Assembly (NCBI RefSeq): GCF_000003605.2
Contig: NW_003135352.1
Span: forward strand, 277,588-327,068
DNA length: 49,481 bases
Direction: 5' to 3'
From: Saccoglossus kowalevskii
Taxonomy: Eukaryota > Hemichordata > Enteropneusta > Harrimaniidae
In this document: positions 18,801 through 33,800 of the stretch, one piece after another
Layout: the number at the start of each line of letters is the position of its first letter
Numbering within the stretch: the first letter of the stretch is position 1
The notes under the pieces: model-generated
Told to the model about the DNA's origin: nothing
The model's input: only the letters and a program-made list of their open reading frames with translations
The model's database searches: none
Translations under genes and position numbers: made by a program

Positions 18801-21800
18801 ACATGTACCCGCCGTATACCGCAATAAATACGCCTTCTTAACGGTTATCTTCTAAGCGAATGCGCGTGCGTGAAGCAACATGTGTATTCCCGTGCCGGTT
18901 GTTCTATTAACAGACAGATTGACAGGTCGGCATACTCGTGACACCTTCAATTAAATGAATTAGTTGGACGTGAAGTAATTGGTAATATAATATATATAGA
19001 CATTTGGGAACGCCAGTCCTTGGCTTCGTCGTGTATAAGTAGACACAGTGGCCTTTGGGAGGCCTTTGTGACAGAGCGTATTGAGTACGATATATGTTTT
19101 GTATTACACACACCGGAGGTCCTGTGCTTCTATGAGAGCGACAGGAGAAATACTCGCATAATACTTTTGACATTATATATATTAAATAAAATAATGTATG
19201 CATTACTGGAAAGCTGGTTTATCGGAATATGTGACCATAGGCGTACTTCATGTAAAAGTTAAGTTACGGTGAATGCTGTGAACAAAGACGGAATAGAATT
19301 AAAAAAAAATCGAGGCGCCCGTTTCATTTATTGTACTTAACTAAAACATTTAACACTACGACAAAGACTTTTCGTTTTCGACATTGTGAAATTATTTCGT
19401 GTTTTGATGATTTTGACAAGATTTTTTGTTAAAAATAATTCATAACAACAAGTATTTCCCATACTCCTATAAATAATTGTCATGGTTGAAAATACAAACT
19501 ATGTAGTATGTTCAACAACTCATGTATGAACAATAACTTTAATAATTATGATTATACTTGGTAAAAATACTGTATTTTTCTGTATAAAAACGAAAGAATT
19601 TAACAATGTCGAAAACGAAAAGTCTTTACGCAGTGTTATTTACATGTATTGCATTTCATTCACGCACTCAATCATGATTCAGAGCTCATCAAAGTATTTA
19701 CATTTAATTTATGTGACGTGTTTGCGATATGTTCACTTGACTTAAATTAAAAGTACTGACAGAGAAATTTAAAACATGTCGTTTTGTGGTTCATTACACT
19801 GCATTATACTTTCAGTAATATTATATGACTGAACACCCGGAAACGAGTCGATTGGAAAAATGTGTATATGTAACTTAATCACTTGAGCAAATAATATTCA
19901 CAGGGGAATGATATATGATAAGAGTGCATTGCAGGGTCGAGAATATGGGACGTTAGCAAATGTAAAAAAAGACATAGTGTGGGATTTCTATTATGATAAT
20001 GTCATGGAAAAGAGCTGAAAAGTGAGGCAAAAACGCCGTTCAATTACATAGTATATTGTTATTACTTGGAATATAAATCGATGAATAGACGCGTGATATG
20101 TTCGATCACGCCAATAACGCTGCATGCTCGTTCTAAGTTTATGCATAACGCGCACCGTCAACGATTCATGTTTAAGCGAATTTGAACAAAGCGACTTCAC
20201 ATTCCAAGTCGTCCTATAAGTCTAAACTTAACATACAAACATTTGGTGTTTTATCAAATGCTATATACACTAGACGTTTATCTTTGTTGTTTTCATAACA
20301 ACCAACCACGAACAAGGAAGACAAATAATAATTATGACGTATATGCCTAAAAGATACCACGTAATTTGTTTTTAACCTACGTCCTAACTTCCCACGCATA
20401 TGACGCACACTACATAGAAAGATCTTTGTCAGACATATCACAAGACATTTGCAGTTATATAATCTAGTCCGGGTCATAACAAAGAATCGTATAAGTTTCC
20501 CCGTTCTGCATACGTAATTGCAACAATTCCCATACTTAATAAATATGTTAGTGAGCAAAGTTATAACGCGAATTGTAAGACTTTAATACTGTTTGGGTCT
20601 CATTCTACCTTTGAATGTACAATTCCCTCACCACTTTACCAAAGACGTAAAAGTCAATTAACAGCAAACGGCAGACAAAAGAATCTTTATTATTGCAAAA
20701 ATATATCGATAATGTACGACAATATTTTACTCCAACAAGTAATATATATTTAATTTCTTCTCTTCCTGGGGAGTTGTACACCTCGTGCAAGGTTTGCGAA
20801 TCGGCAAGCAAGTAATAACATTGCTTAATTTCCCTCCTACAATCAGTATGACGTGTTTGATTCTTTTGGTAATGCCTGGAACCGTTTTCTAAAGCTGCAC
20901 TACCTTTTGTTGCGATGTGTGATATGTTCATGTTGCATGAATTGAAGCTCGATTGCTCAAACATCACACATATTCCGGCAAATGCGCTCAATTATCAAAC
21001 TATTGTGTTTCTTCAAATGATCGATATCATCTGAATTTTATGCATAATGGAGATCAATAGTAGCCACCCACACTTCGTCTGCTGAACGAGAAGGGCTTTT
21101 CGTTTCTGTATGTGTCTCATCCTGAAATGTGACTTCAAATATGTTCTGTTCATTTTGTCTAATAAAACCGTAAATTAAGATTTTTTTTATGAAAAATGAA
21201 AGAGATGTGAGATAAATCACCCTGGGTGACCTCGATTCATTCACAAATGTTTGGATACCTTGAATCGATTCCAGTATTCATCACTCATAGGTGCACAATT
21301 GAACGTTTTTAATGGTGCAATATATGAAACAAAATGTTATCACTCGTTTTGAAATATCTGACATCACTTCTTGACTTTGACTGCTCTCGCCGATTTGACC
21401 GAGTGTATTAGAGTTCTCTTCTTTTTATTGGGGCATGGTGTTATTTATATTGTACATGTTATTTTTTACGATGTAAGATTCTGTTGTGTATTGATGTTAT
21501 TGCTAGTATGTATGATGCTATTTCTAGTATGTATGATGCTATTTCTAGTATGTATGATGCTATTTTTAGTATGTATGATGCTATTTTTAGTATGTATGAT
21601 GCTATTTCTAGTATTTATGATGCTATTTCTAGTATGTTTGATGCTATTTCTAGTATGTATGATGCTATTTCTAGTATGTATGATGCTATTTCTAGTATGT
21701 ATGATGCTATTTCTAGTATGAATGATGCTATTTCTAGTATGTATGATGCTATTTCTAGTATTTATGATGCTATTTCTAGTATGTATGATGCTATTTCTAG

Positions 21801-24800
21801 TATGTTTGATGCTATTTCTAGTATGTATGATGCTACTTCTAGTATGAATGATGCTATTTCTAGTATTTATGATGCTATTTCTAGTATGTATGATGCTATT
21901 TCTAGTATGAATGATGCTATTTCTAGTATGTATGATGCTATTTCTAGTATGTTTGATGCTATTTCTAGTATGTATGATGCTATTTCTAGTATGAATGATG
22001 TTATTTCTAGTATGTATGATGCTATTTCTAGTATGAATGATGGTATTTCTAGTATGTATGATGCTATTTCTAGTATGAATGATGTTATTTCTAGTATGTA
22101 TGATGCTATTTCTAGTATGAATGATGCTATTTCTAGTATGTTTGATGCTATTTCTAGTATGTTTGATGCTATTTCTAGTATTTATGATGCTATTTCTAGT
22201 ATGTTTGATGCTATTTCTAGTATGTATGATGCTATTTCTAGTATGTATGATGCTATTTCTAGTATGAATGATGCTATTTCTAGTATGTATGATGCTATTT
22301 CTAGTATGTTTGATGCTATTTCTAGTATGTGTGATGTTATTTCTAGTATGTATGATGCTATTTCTAGTATGAATGATGCTATTTCTAGTATGTATGATGC
22401 TATTTCTAGTATGTTTGATGCTATTTCTAGTATGTAATGATGCTATTTCTAGTATGTATGATGCTATTTCTAGTATGTTTGATGCTATTTATAGTATGTA
22501 TGATGCTATTTCTAGTATGTTTGGTGCTATTTCTAGTATGTATGATGCTATTTCTAGTATGTTTGATGCTATTTCTAGTATGTATAATGCTATTTCTAGT
22601 ATGTATGATGCTATTTCTAGTATTTATGATGCTATTTCTAGTATGCATGATACTATTTCTAGTATGTATGATGCTATTTTTAGTATGTATTATGCTATTT
22701 CTAGTATGTATAATGCTATTTCTAGTATTTATGATGCTATTTCTAGTATGTATGATGCTATTTCTAGTATGTATGATGCTATTTCTAGTATGTATGATGT
22801 TATTTCTAGTATTTATGATGCTATTTCTAGTATGTATGATACTATTTCTAGTATGTATGATGCTATTTCTAGTATGTATGATGCTATTTCTAGTATTTAT
22901 GATGCTATTTTTAGTATGTATGATACTATTTCTAGTATGTATGATGCTATTTCTAGTATTTATGATGCTATTTTTAGTATGTATGATACTATTTATAGTA
23001 TGTATAATGCTATTTCTAGTATGTATGATGCTATTTTTAGTATGTATGATACTATTTCTAGTATGTATGATGCTATTTCTAGTATTTATGATGTTATTTC
23101 TAGTATGTATGATGCTATTTCTAGTATGTATGATGCTATTTNNNNNNNNNNNNNNNNNNNNNNNNNNNNNNNNNNNNNNNNNNNNNNNNNNCTATTTCTA
23201 GTATGTATGATGCTATTTCTAGTATGTAAGATGATATTTCTAGTATGTATGATGCTATTTCTAGTATTTATGATGCTATGTTGTTATTTCTAGTATGTAT
23301 GATGTTATTTCTGGTATGTATGATGTTATTTCTAGTATGTATGATGCTATTTCTAGTCTGTATGATACTATTTCTAGTATGTATGATGCTATTTCTAGTA
23401 TTTATGATGCTATTTCTAGTATGTATGATGCTATTTCTAGTATGTATGATGCTATTTCTAGTATGTAAGATGATATTTCTAGTATGTATGATGCTATTTC
23501 TAGTATGTATGATGCTACCTTCATTGGCTGTATTGTTATAACCTCCGACAATTGTTTGAAGAATTCTCCGATTATTTCCCGATTATTCGAATCATTGTGT
23601 GAGTAAACCACAGTAGGGTAGAGGTATTAGTACGTGTATTGTGAAAGGGGTTATCTGTATTATATTATTTCCACAAAGTAAGACTTTGATTCTGTTATGT
23701 GTGAGGTTAAAATGTATATTATTACTGTTAAGTGACACTGCACGGACTTGCACACGTCAATGTAATTTCTGTAAAATAATTATTGGATATTTTAACGTTA
23801 CAATTCCAGTTTAAAGTGTATAACAGCACGCTTGATAAAAATAGGACATCAGCGCCCACTAGATTGTCTAGATTGAATGTAGCATTATTGAATCACGAAA
23901 TAACATTTAAAAACAGATTACTTGCATCCTGTATAATACACCTTTGGGGGAGTTATTGCCGTTGCTAATACAGATAATTAGTAAACTAATCGACACTAAA
24001 TTAGGATTATTTGACTACTTATTTCATTAGTGAGTGACACAATAATGTGTTCAATAACAGACCATTAATTTACAACAATAATAACGCGAATAACTATAAT
24101 TTTCATCGTTGGTGAGTTTCGCTATCAACGCGCATGCGTAGGCGTCTCGTTGAATCGCGCGTGGCTGGTTTACAAGTGTCTGTATGGACATGATTATAAT
24201 TGATTTGACATTCATTCATTCATTTGAGTTCTCCAGCTGTTTGTCGTAATTAGAGTACGTACGAATGTTACCAGGGAGTAATAGTATAAGATGGGCTCAC
24301 CCAATAAAGATATTTTCTAGTTCTCCCCGTTATTATTTTTAATTGAGAGTCTGGACTAATGTAGATTAATGGCTACAATACTGTGAGCATGACACAACAG
24401 TTATCGATGGTTTATTATCAGAAGTTAAAGTCATACATAAAAGCAGGATTCGTAAAAAAACATAGCATTATTATTATTATTATTATTGCTAGTGTTTTTG
24501 TTTTGTTTGTTTTTTTACAACAGCTGAATTTATATATATATATATATATTCGACATCAGTGTCATTAATTGGAAGGTGATTGAATATATAGGTGTGTATA
24601 TCAGGATTGTTGGAGGCGTACTTATGGAAGTGGGCGATATTGCCGTGATTTGTTCATTGGAAAATATTTTTAGATATGAATGCAGGGGCGTTTTATCACA
24701 TTTTATTAATAATAGCTTTACTCGAATTCTATATATTTTGACACTTTTACTGACAAAAATACATATGTTGAGTGCATGCGCAGTGAAGTGATTTCTTTCA

Positions 24801-27800
24801 TTTTCATTTGTTCGTTTTAGATAATTAGCATGTGCATGTAACTTGTACATTTCTCAAACGATATTTGTTTTGACGTAGTCAATTGTACTTTGTGAATGAT
24901 TCTATTTACTTTGAAAACATACATCTCGACTAAGCAAAACGAAATGTAAACACTCTCCGAATGGCATCCACATAGGCCGTTTGAAGACCCGAAAAAAGAA
25001 AACCGTAGGTGGTCGTTGTCCATCCACCCCTTTTCTATTAGTAAACGGGGCCAATCAATGTATAAATGGGATGTGGATCGTGGATTCCATCAAAACCTTT
25101 AGTTAGGGGTACCCCTTTAATTATAGATTTCTAAAAAACATGTTTTTCATTAACAAAAAGTGTTTCAGCATTTTGCACTCATTCATATATTGTTATTAAT
25201 TTATCGAGCAAATATAATCCCCTTAAAAATAAACCTCCCTTGTCCGGTGAGCAGGGAAGTAGCAGCTCGTGGATTTTAATTTGTACCTTAGGTCAAATAC
25301 GCTGGAAATATGGTTACGTATTAGTTGTCGTTCGCTTTTTTTTCTATTGATAACCAACCGTACTTGTAATACTTCATCATAATAATAAATGGCGTGTTAG
25401 TCCGCAAGTAAGACAACGATTGGAAACACTGAATAAGGTTAATGAGGAATTGGGGATGAGTGTCATTATCATAAGAACAACTTGCGGTTCCTTTGACTCT
25501 ACAGTAAAATGCGAGCGCATATTTTAATTGACGGACGACTCAAATATGAAACTCGATCACGATGAGTTTCATGGTTGTATTTACAACTGTTTATGGCCGC
25601 TGATCGGCCATTTTATATGTTGTATACTGTAAAACACTTTGAAATAGCTACATACCATTTTAGCTAATTTGACTCCATGCATGAATTAACTGAATCTTAA
25701 TTTAGCTAAAGTGCCAATAATCTTACTGTGAGAATATACTTTATTTTAAATTAGCGAAATCTTGAATTAACGAAATTGTGGATTAGCTAAATTATCTAAA
25801 ATAACATGCTAGCTAAAAAGACATGTTATACAGTACTTAACATGGTTTAGCTGAAAACACGGCCGTTGAAAGCCGAACGACACGACCCGCCACTTCACAT
25901 TTGAAATACATTCTAAATACGCTATCAGTGCACGCATTTCGTTCCAAGGGAAATAACGAAACCTGCTTCGAAATTATCTGTATTTGTCACACAGCACATA
26001 TAGGTGTTGAAATTATAATCGATAAAAGAGTTTTTTAGTATGTTTTTTTTTTAAATTGTATGTAATTGAAATAATAAATTATCCAAACGTGCATGCGCAA
26101 CAAACTACTAGTACGTATCATAATCATTAATGCACACTCGTTCATTATTACGAATACACTATCAGCGTAATGCAAATCCAAGTTTTCTCTTCACGTTGAA
26201 CATACACAAATGTCTCTTTAAAGCTTTATCGCGTTTAGTGTTTTCAAAAAGTCGAGTGAATATTATACGAATACCACCGACGAATCTGCGTTGGACGACC
26301 GCCCATGGGGTAGAGCAATCATAATCCAGTAATCGCTTCCCTTCATTTCCAAAAGATTAACTCACAATGTATGGTAATTGAGTTGTAATCTAAAGTGATG
26401 GATTACCGTGACCTTGAGGGGAGCTATGCAGATCACAATACCGGTATTAATCGCTGTGTTTTTCGTGAAACATTTGTGAGATTTTCATTTGACTAAATTA
26501 TGCTCTTGTACGAGGTTGCAATAATTCACATGCTGCAGTGAATACATATTGGAATGATCAATATACCGTTCGAAAGAACTAGATTTGTCCGAATAATAAT
26601 TCGATTTGTTTGCAATTGTACATTTTTTTATGATGAGAAATGTATTTGTACTTATGCTCTCAGTAAAGGTAACCACGTGGCATGTGTTTCATTGAATATT
26701 TGTTGGCAGTGCACACCTTGCTTTGTGATGTGCCTTCTACTGCACTGTACTCACGCAATTTCTCGGCGTTTCAAGTGAGATCCTCAACTCGTTAAGGACA
26801 CTAAGTTCTTCTTAATTGATAGTTGCGGGTTTCCGTCGTTTACACCTGCGCGTCACGTGTGCTAAATCAATCGTACACTCAATTAGCATATACAGTTAGG
26901 AGTCCCTTAAGGCCGTTCACCCATAACCTGAACCCTAACTCTAGCACACCAGTCCAAAAATTCAGTATTAATTAATTCAGTAATTAAAACAGTAATTCAA
27001 TATGTCCCTCCAAATAACTATAACTGAACCAAAGAGGGGTATATACAATTGCAATAGGGGAGGGGCGCTGTAGGGATTGGGTTCAGTTAGGATTAGTGTT
27101 TTGACTGGGTGTTATTTTACTTCATTTAATCTAAGTTTTATTTGAACCCGTTTAAATTACTGGTATTCAGTATATAGAGCACTAAACGGATAGTTTGATG
27201 AGCGAAAAGTGCATGCTGGGTATCCCCAGGATTGCCTGAAAGGCATTGATGGGATAATGATCGAGGCGATCAACAACAAAGATGAATCCGAATAACCACA
27301 GCACGTTTTGTTTTTGTTGTTGTTGTTGTTGTTGTTGTTGACTTGATAAAGTAATAATTATGTTTGTCAATCTACTAGTAGCGTATTCCATTCTTTCCAT
27401 TCTTTTTTTTGACCAAAAAAACGGTAGAACGAATGCCATATATGTGTTATATCTACTCAAACGTGCTTTACTGGGAAATCAACTTGAATGACAACGATGG
27501 ACACCGGGCGGGACGCCGGGGCGCTGATAGGAATCACGTCGCTTATTGACATTGCAAACGGGGGAGAACGTGCTTTCACTTCAGGTAATACATATTAATT
27601 ATGCGATTCCGTCCTTGTGCAACGTGTTTTTGTCGAACAAAATGCGTATAATACGATGAGTTGTAGGTCACATAGTCATCATGAACTGATCGATTTTCTC
27701 ATAATAGTTCAGGCATTATCTGTTTGTTTTCGTCAAAGTGTTCATTGCATTGTTCAATGTTGATAAAAGAATGTACGCAACGCCGATGTAAGTTCACTGG

Positions 27801-30800
27801 GTCTAAAATTAGGTAAGCTAACATATTTTGGCGATAAATTTATTGAAACTTTAAATCAATCGTATGTACCTTGTTGTAAATTTACCACCCCTCTACCGTT
27901 TTTTACGGAATTAAATGGAATACTAAAGTATTCGCAGGACAATAATATGTGTATTTTCGCCGTCGTGCTTTACATGTTGTATATTTCATTATTTTGCATG
28001 AACTTTTTGCAGAGATCACCGTGAATTACATTACCCCGCATAACGACAGGAGTCGAGGGAGATGCGACTTTACGTAACGCCGTCTTCTTTTAAATGCAAT
28101 AGTTTCATGTGATGATTGATGACGTCACAATTCTCATAAACGTCATTTCAAAAACAGGAAGCTATTCAGACTTACATAAACAAGTGAGATTTGCGAAAAC
28201 TCTTTTTTAATGCATGAATATTCATATTTAGTTGCAAAATGAAAAAGCTGTCATGATGTAAATTATCCAGTGGTGATTACATACAACAGACTGAAGTATA
28301 TTGCCGTAGTTTAAAAACCTTTTCCGTCGCTTGTAATACTCTACAATGTAAAAAGCTAACATCGTTCGACCAGACGATGGAGACTTTGTTAGCAATTGAA
28401 AATTGTTATAAGTTAATGAGTTATTTACGGACTTATAGATGGAAACATACCATTTGGGATTTGGATAGTAGTGAATGGTAATTGACTGATATCAACTCGT
28501 CATGCCTCTTACTCGAAGCTAAAACTTACTTAAAACTAAAACTACGGTTTACTTTATGTTCTTTGCATTTTTTTGGCGTGGGAGCTCATACGCCTGCAGT
28601 ATCGGGTTTCTGAAGTCATTTTTTTACGCTTAATAGAAAATCAATGCTTATATCGAAGATCTTAAACTAACGCATACCGGAGACGAATCAATTCTTCGGT
28701 AGTCGCTCACGTGTTGCTATTTTGGTATGTACTCAAGTACCCTTATGTATTGTGAACATATCGACAGTATTAGACGCTACGATTTCCCACTACATCGGAT
28801 CCATTGTTTTCAGTTTTATTTTTGGAAACGTATTTTCAAATGTCAGTCCAGTCTACATTTGATGGATTCGTAATGGAACCAGTCGCATGAGAAGAGACTT
28901 CCTATTCGCAGATCCTAATACTATTGGCGTTTAGCTAATATTAGATTGGTTTCTCGATAATAACATTTTATAGCTGATTGTATAGTGAGCGTCACGGTTC
29001 CAGTGGAAAACATTGAACTCATGGTGGACAGTGTAACAAGCACGCCAATCACGTCTCGGCTTCCTGGTTAGTTGTGTACCCTCTCCGTCCACGCAACGTG
29101 TCAGCTTACGAATTTGGAAATCGATATTGAAGCTATGGGGCCATTTTGGCAAATTTCTATCTTGATACCACTTAGACATGTCTGAATAAACAGGACGCAT
29201 AGCGTATGATTTCTGAATCTTATTAAGAAAAACTTAAACATTTTTCATCATTTGTCAATATAACATTTAAATATTGTGACAGCTGACGATTTATCAAACA
29301 TAACTTTACAGACAACTTATTAATATTGGCCTGAATGAGCTTCGTAATCGTGACTATGTGCCGTAATTTTCATGCAAATATGGCACATGGTACTAGTATT
29401 ACCTCTGTCGCATCACTATGTCGCTTGCAGCGCTCACGTCTCAATGCGCCGTACAAAATGGCGTTGTGTTAGCTGCTTCTGGCCATGTTGTACGGCTGGT
29501 TGTTGCACATGAACACTCCTTGGCGAAAATAGATATCTATTTAATAATCGCTTATAAATCTGGTTATGTTATAAAAAAAGACTTCAAGACAATCAAATTA
29601 TTTGAAAAAACAAAACATTTTTAGAGGTGGATTTTAGTTCGAAAAGATTGGTACAAAGGCTGATATAGTGACGCTCTCCCAATTGAGTTTATTTAAACAT
29701 AACTATGAGACCGACTCACCATTCTATACTGTTTCGTACCTAATTAAAATAAAGTCAGCGTCTGAGTAAGTATCGTTCTGAGGATACGTATCCATCTACA
29801 GAGAATAGACTTCACAGTTGAACCATCGTCAAATCGCATCCGTTCAATCCTCTAAGCAGTAAGCTGTGGCATTATACCTTGACAATTCGGAATGATTTAA
29901 ACGAGAGATTCACGCATTGCTTCCGGAAAGCATGCATGTACTTATTTCCGTTTTGTTTGAGGCCACACACCATTTCGACGTGTTTCTTTTACCCAAGGTA
30001 CTACACATGATTCCACAACTTTTATACCTCATTCTTCTCATTTAAATAACAAATATAGGTCCTTGAATTTGACAACATGTCAATAAATGAATGGCGTCAA
30101 ATGAACTTGAACTAGAATGGATGGGTTATTTTAAAATGTTTTGAGCTTCGATGAGTCGAGCTGAGGTATTCATAATACTTATTGTCCGTCAGCGTCCGTC
30201 GTCGTCAACTTTATATTGTTGACCTCTTCGTTAAAACAGTTAGACATATGGCTTTGATACTTTCCATAAAATCATGATTGGTTTTTATTCAAATTTGTTA
30301 TTTTTAAGAATATGTCTTATGATTGTTTTTATTATATACCGCATGTTATGAGTTTTCGATCGTATGTATTGTGATGTTAGAATACAATATAAACGTTTAT
30401 CCTGGGATTCTAAATATTTGTTCTTACTGAATGCAACGATTGTTTCTGTCCTGGTGTAATGAAGTATCAAGATGCCGTGTGTACATCGTGTAAATCTCTA
30501 TCGCATGTCACAGCGATATGGGTCTGCCTAACCACGGCAGGTACTGGCCTAACATAAGTATAATCATATCTGAACTATTTAAATGCTTCGAGATTTGAAT
30601 GAAACATTGGGTTTAGTAATAATAAGTAGACGATAGCGTTTCGCAAAACTCTTGGTTGCCGTTTACAACTAGATGTTAATAACTCATATGACAGGAACAC
30701 AGATAAAAACGGTGTCAGTTAATCTGCGTTACATTTATAATTACAAAATTGTCGATGTATGAACATCGTTTTAATGGAGAATGCGAACATGACTTGAGCC

Positions 30801-33800
30801 TGAGGAGAATGAACTTCAATGACGTGGAACCGTCATGAAAGAGTAGGTGTAATTGATTGAGAAGAAACTGGAAATGATGCGAAGAAGCAGATAAGATGCT
30901 TAAGTGATGGAAGCGGAAATGACGTCACACAAATGACGTTACTACTTCCGGTAAAATGATGTATTGAAGAAAGATGAAATTGTCAGCAATACGAAACTCA
31001 GTCTATAACGGTGATTTGGTTGGATATGTTAATAATGTAATTTCCGTTGGGAAATCAACAGGGATCGTTTTCCCGTAGAATGGCTTATATAGATAATATC
31101 TTTACTTAAATGTGTAACCTTTAGATAACATTTTTGTACAACGATGTACATTTTTGTCCTTATAAATCACATCGTCATAAATGTATCTCTTCTGTGATGT
31201 AAGTTCGCTTATCTAATTCATTTTTTCGTAACGTCACTGTCATTGTTGGTATGATTCGATGATCTGAATATCGGGTGAACATTTGGTTCAATTACTTGAA
31301 ACAGATATCGTAATCGTGGAATGGAATGGAATGGTTGTCAACTTGCCGTATATATTTTTAGTGATATATTTTCGACATAAAACCCGAAGCGTGTAATTGT
31401 CTATCCAAGATGTTTGTCATAACGGTGTCATCCATGCGCAACATGCCACAGGGGTCGTTCCAATTGGAAATTATTCGCGTGTAGCGATGTTTGAAAAAAA
31501 CGCAACAGATTACAATGTCAAATGTCACAGTGTCTGTGTTTATAAAGAATGGGAATACTAGGAAACGTGAACCAAATAGCCCAATCTGAGATTTAAGCGC
31601 TGTCTGGAGTTTTAAATAGAGAGAAAACTAGATAAAGTTTTTGTAAAGAAAAATCATTGGTAAAAATAATTAGTTGAATTATTTGTATGAAAAAATATAT
31701 TATATGGAGCGTGGCATTTTGACATTGTGTGGTCACTAGAATATAGATATGGCTGGAAATATATTAAATTTAATTTACTTAATTAATTGACTTTATAACT
31801 AATCAAATGTTTAAAATGCTCAATGTACACATCTTTAATATCTGAATATCTGAATGCGCATTTCAATATTTCAGTATGAACTTTCAAAACCACAGCCAGC
31901 TTTGCGGTAATGGTCGTCGTTGTGTAAGACTTTTTGACTCCCCCCCCAAAAAAAAAACTAAACAGACAATTTACGACAGACAGGAATATCAATTTGTATG
32001 AATGATGATTTTATAATGAAAGCAATTACCTGATCACAGTTTCACACAAAAAAGTCAATCAATTCGATATTAACTTTATAATATTACAATTAACGATAAA
32101 TATAAGCGTTATATAACAATATTCAGACCGGTCTAGTTACATCTAGATGCTAATGATTTAACGTCGCAATAATGCATCATAAATCTGTTATTCTACAGTC
32201 ACGTTTCAATTGAGTTACCGGGGATGGTTAATGTCATTCTTTCCTAAAGTTTCGTGTACGTGTTAATATGATTATGTTTACGGGTGCGTATTTAATTACA
32301 TCTCACGAATCTACAACGATTAGATGCCCTTCTTTCTGACATAATGATTTATCCATTTCTGGGATACCCCCAAAAAGACTTAATTTATTATTTTAGTGTA
32401 TTTACACTTCATGCGTCGATGTCTGGTGTAAAGTTGACTGTAAGGACTACTTCTCATTTTTGCCACACGTCGAACTGGAAGCATCGATGTATAACGGGTG
32501 CTGCGTGTAGAGTAAATGACACAATTTATCAGTTGCATGCACTGCATTTTGAAGTTTACTACATTCATCGTCATCTGATAGTATTCCATCTTGTATTTTA
32601 GTTCATATCGAGAATTTAGATTCATTATGTTATATTATGGGTTACATGAGGTGTTTGTATTTGACACGTGATCTTATCACAGATAATTCACGCTGTTATA
32701 CAGATCATAACTTTGGAGGATTTGCGATGAGAAATCATTTGTTTATCTATGACAATCATGTCAAACTCGTCTAAAGACGGAAGACAGTTACGTAGCCATT
32801 TAATCAACCAAAATACATCGCACTAAATACTATGGTCAGCAAAGCATGAAATTACACTGTGTATTATACTATATATGGCTTGGACTTGAAGAAAAGTTTC
32901 GACTTGTGCCACGAGCATTGGAAATGAGAGAAAATGTTACATATTGCCTTAAATATTTTCCTTTTGTTCGAATGAATACAAACAGATACATTGCACGCTT
33001 TATTATTTGATTACTTCTAATACAATACAATGCAATAATGTCACGTGATATTGAAAACATCATTCTAATACGTGTTGTTAATAACACAAGCACATTGGTT
33101 TAACACCGTCTGCCATACGTTCGCGTAAAGGTCCTAGCAAAAATAACAGCACCAGTTGCAATTACAATAAATGTAAGTCATTTAGGCTTATTTTACTGAC
33201 TTGTCAAGAGAGTAAATAGTCTGTATCTTTATTGTGTCAATGTTTTCACATTGAAAAGAGGAGAAAGTTATCTAACTAACTCACGTGGTTAATTGTTTGG
33301 CTTTGCTTCCGGGGTGTGGTGGCCCATACACTGATCTGTACATACTATCGAACTTTAACATTTAACTTAATTTTCATGTCTTCTATCATTATCAAAAATT
33401 GGATTTTGAAACATCACCTATTTACTATCATATCTTGTATGGATCAGATTTAAATTCAAGGATAATTTATTACAGTCTAAGGCGTTATCGTCTTTTGTAA
33501 CACGCATGCGTGGGTTCGCGTGCAGTTAATTTCTTCCTATTCACATCAATAAACTATGTCGATTGATTTTATCTATATTAGTAGTGTAATCATTAACATA
33601 CAAAGCTTCTTCAATATTTATTTTACTGTAAATTGCAGATGTTATCGGATATATTGATGGCGGAGTTGGAATTGTGTTCCACAAGGCTCCCCAATATATA
33701 AGCCTTGCAATAAACTTTAAAAACAATGTTTCAATACAACCTCCTTAACAAATGTATATGTGAATTACCGGTATATATAATTAATATGCTTTCACCAAAA

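Noticed and set aside
20214-20991. Minus-strand ORFs of 114 and 128 codons in the large intron
   Set aside because: Lengths reachable by chance in six frames of 49 kb; no splice-consistent ends, no motif, AT-rich codons like the surroundings.
21484-23541. Long repetitive ORFs (over 300 codons) read as genes
   Set aside because: They come from a 21-bp tandem array open in several frames at once, with a frameshifting insertion and a gap, inside an intron of a gene on the other strand. No conserved domain or start context.
27182-27460. Polyglutamine-containing ORF
   Set aside because: The glutamine run is only the (TTG)n microsatellite read on the minus strand; no supporting coding signal.
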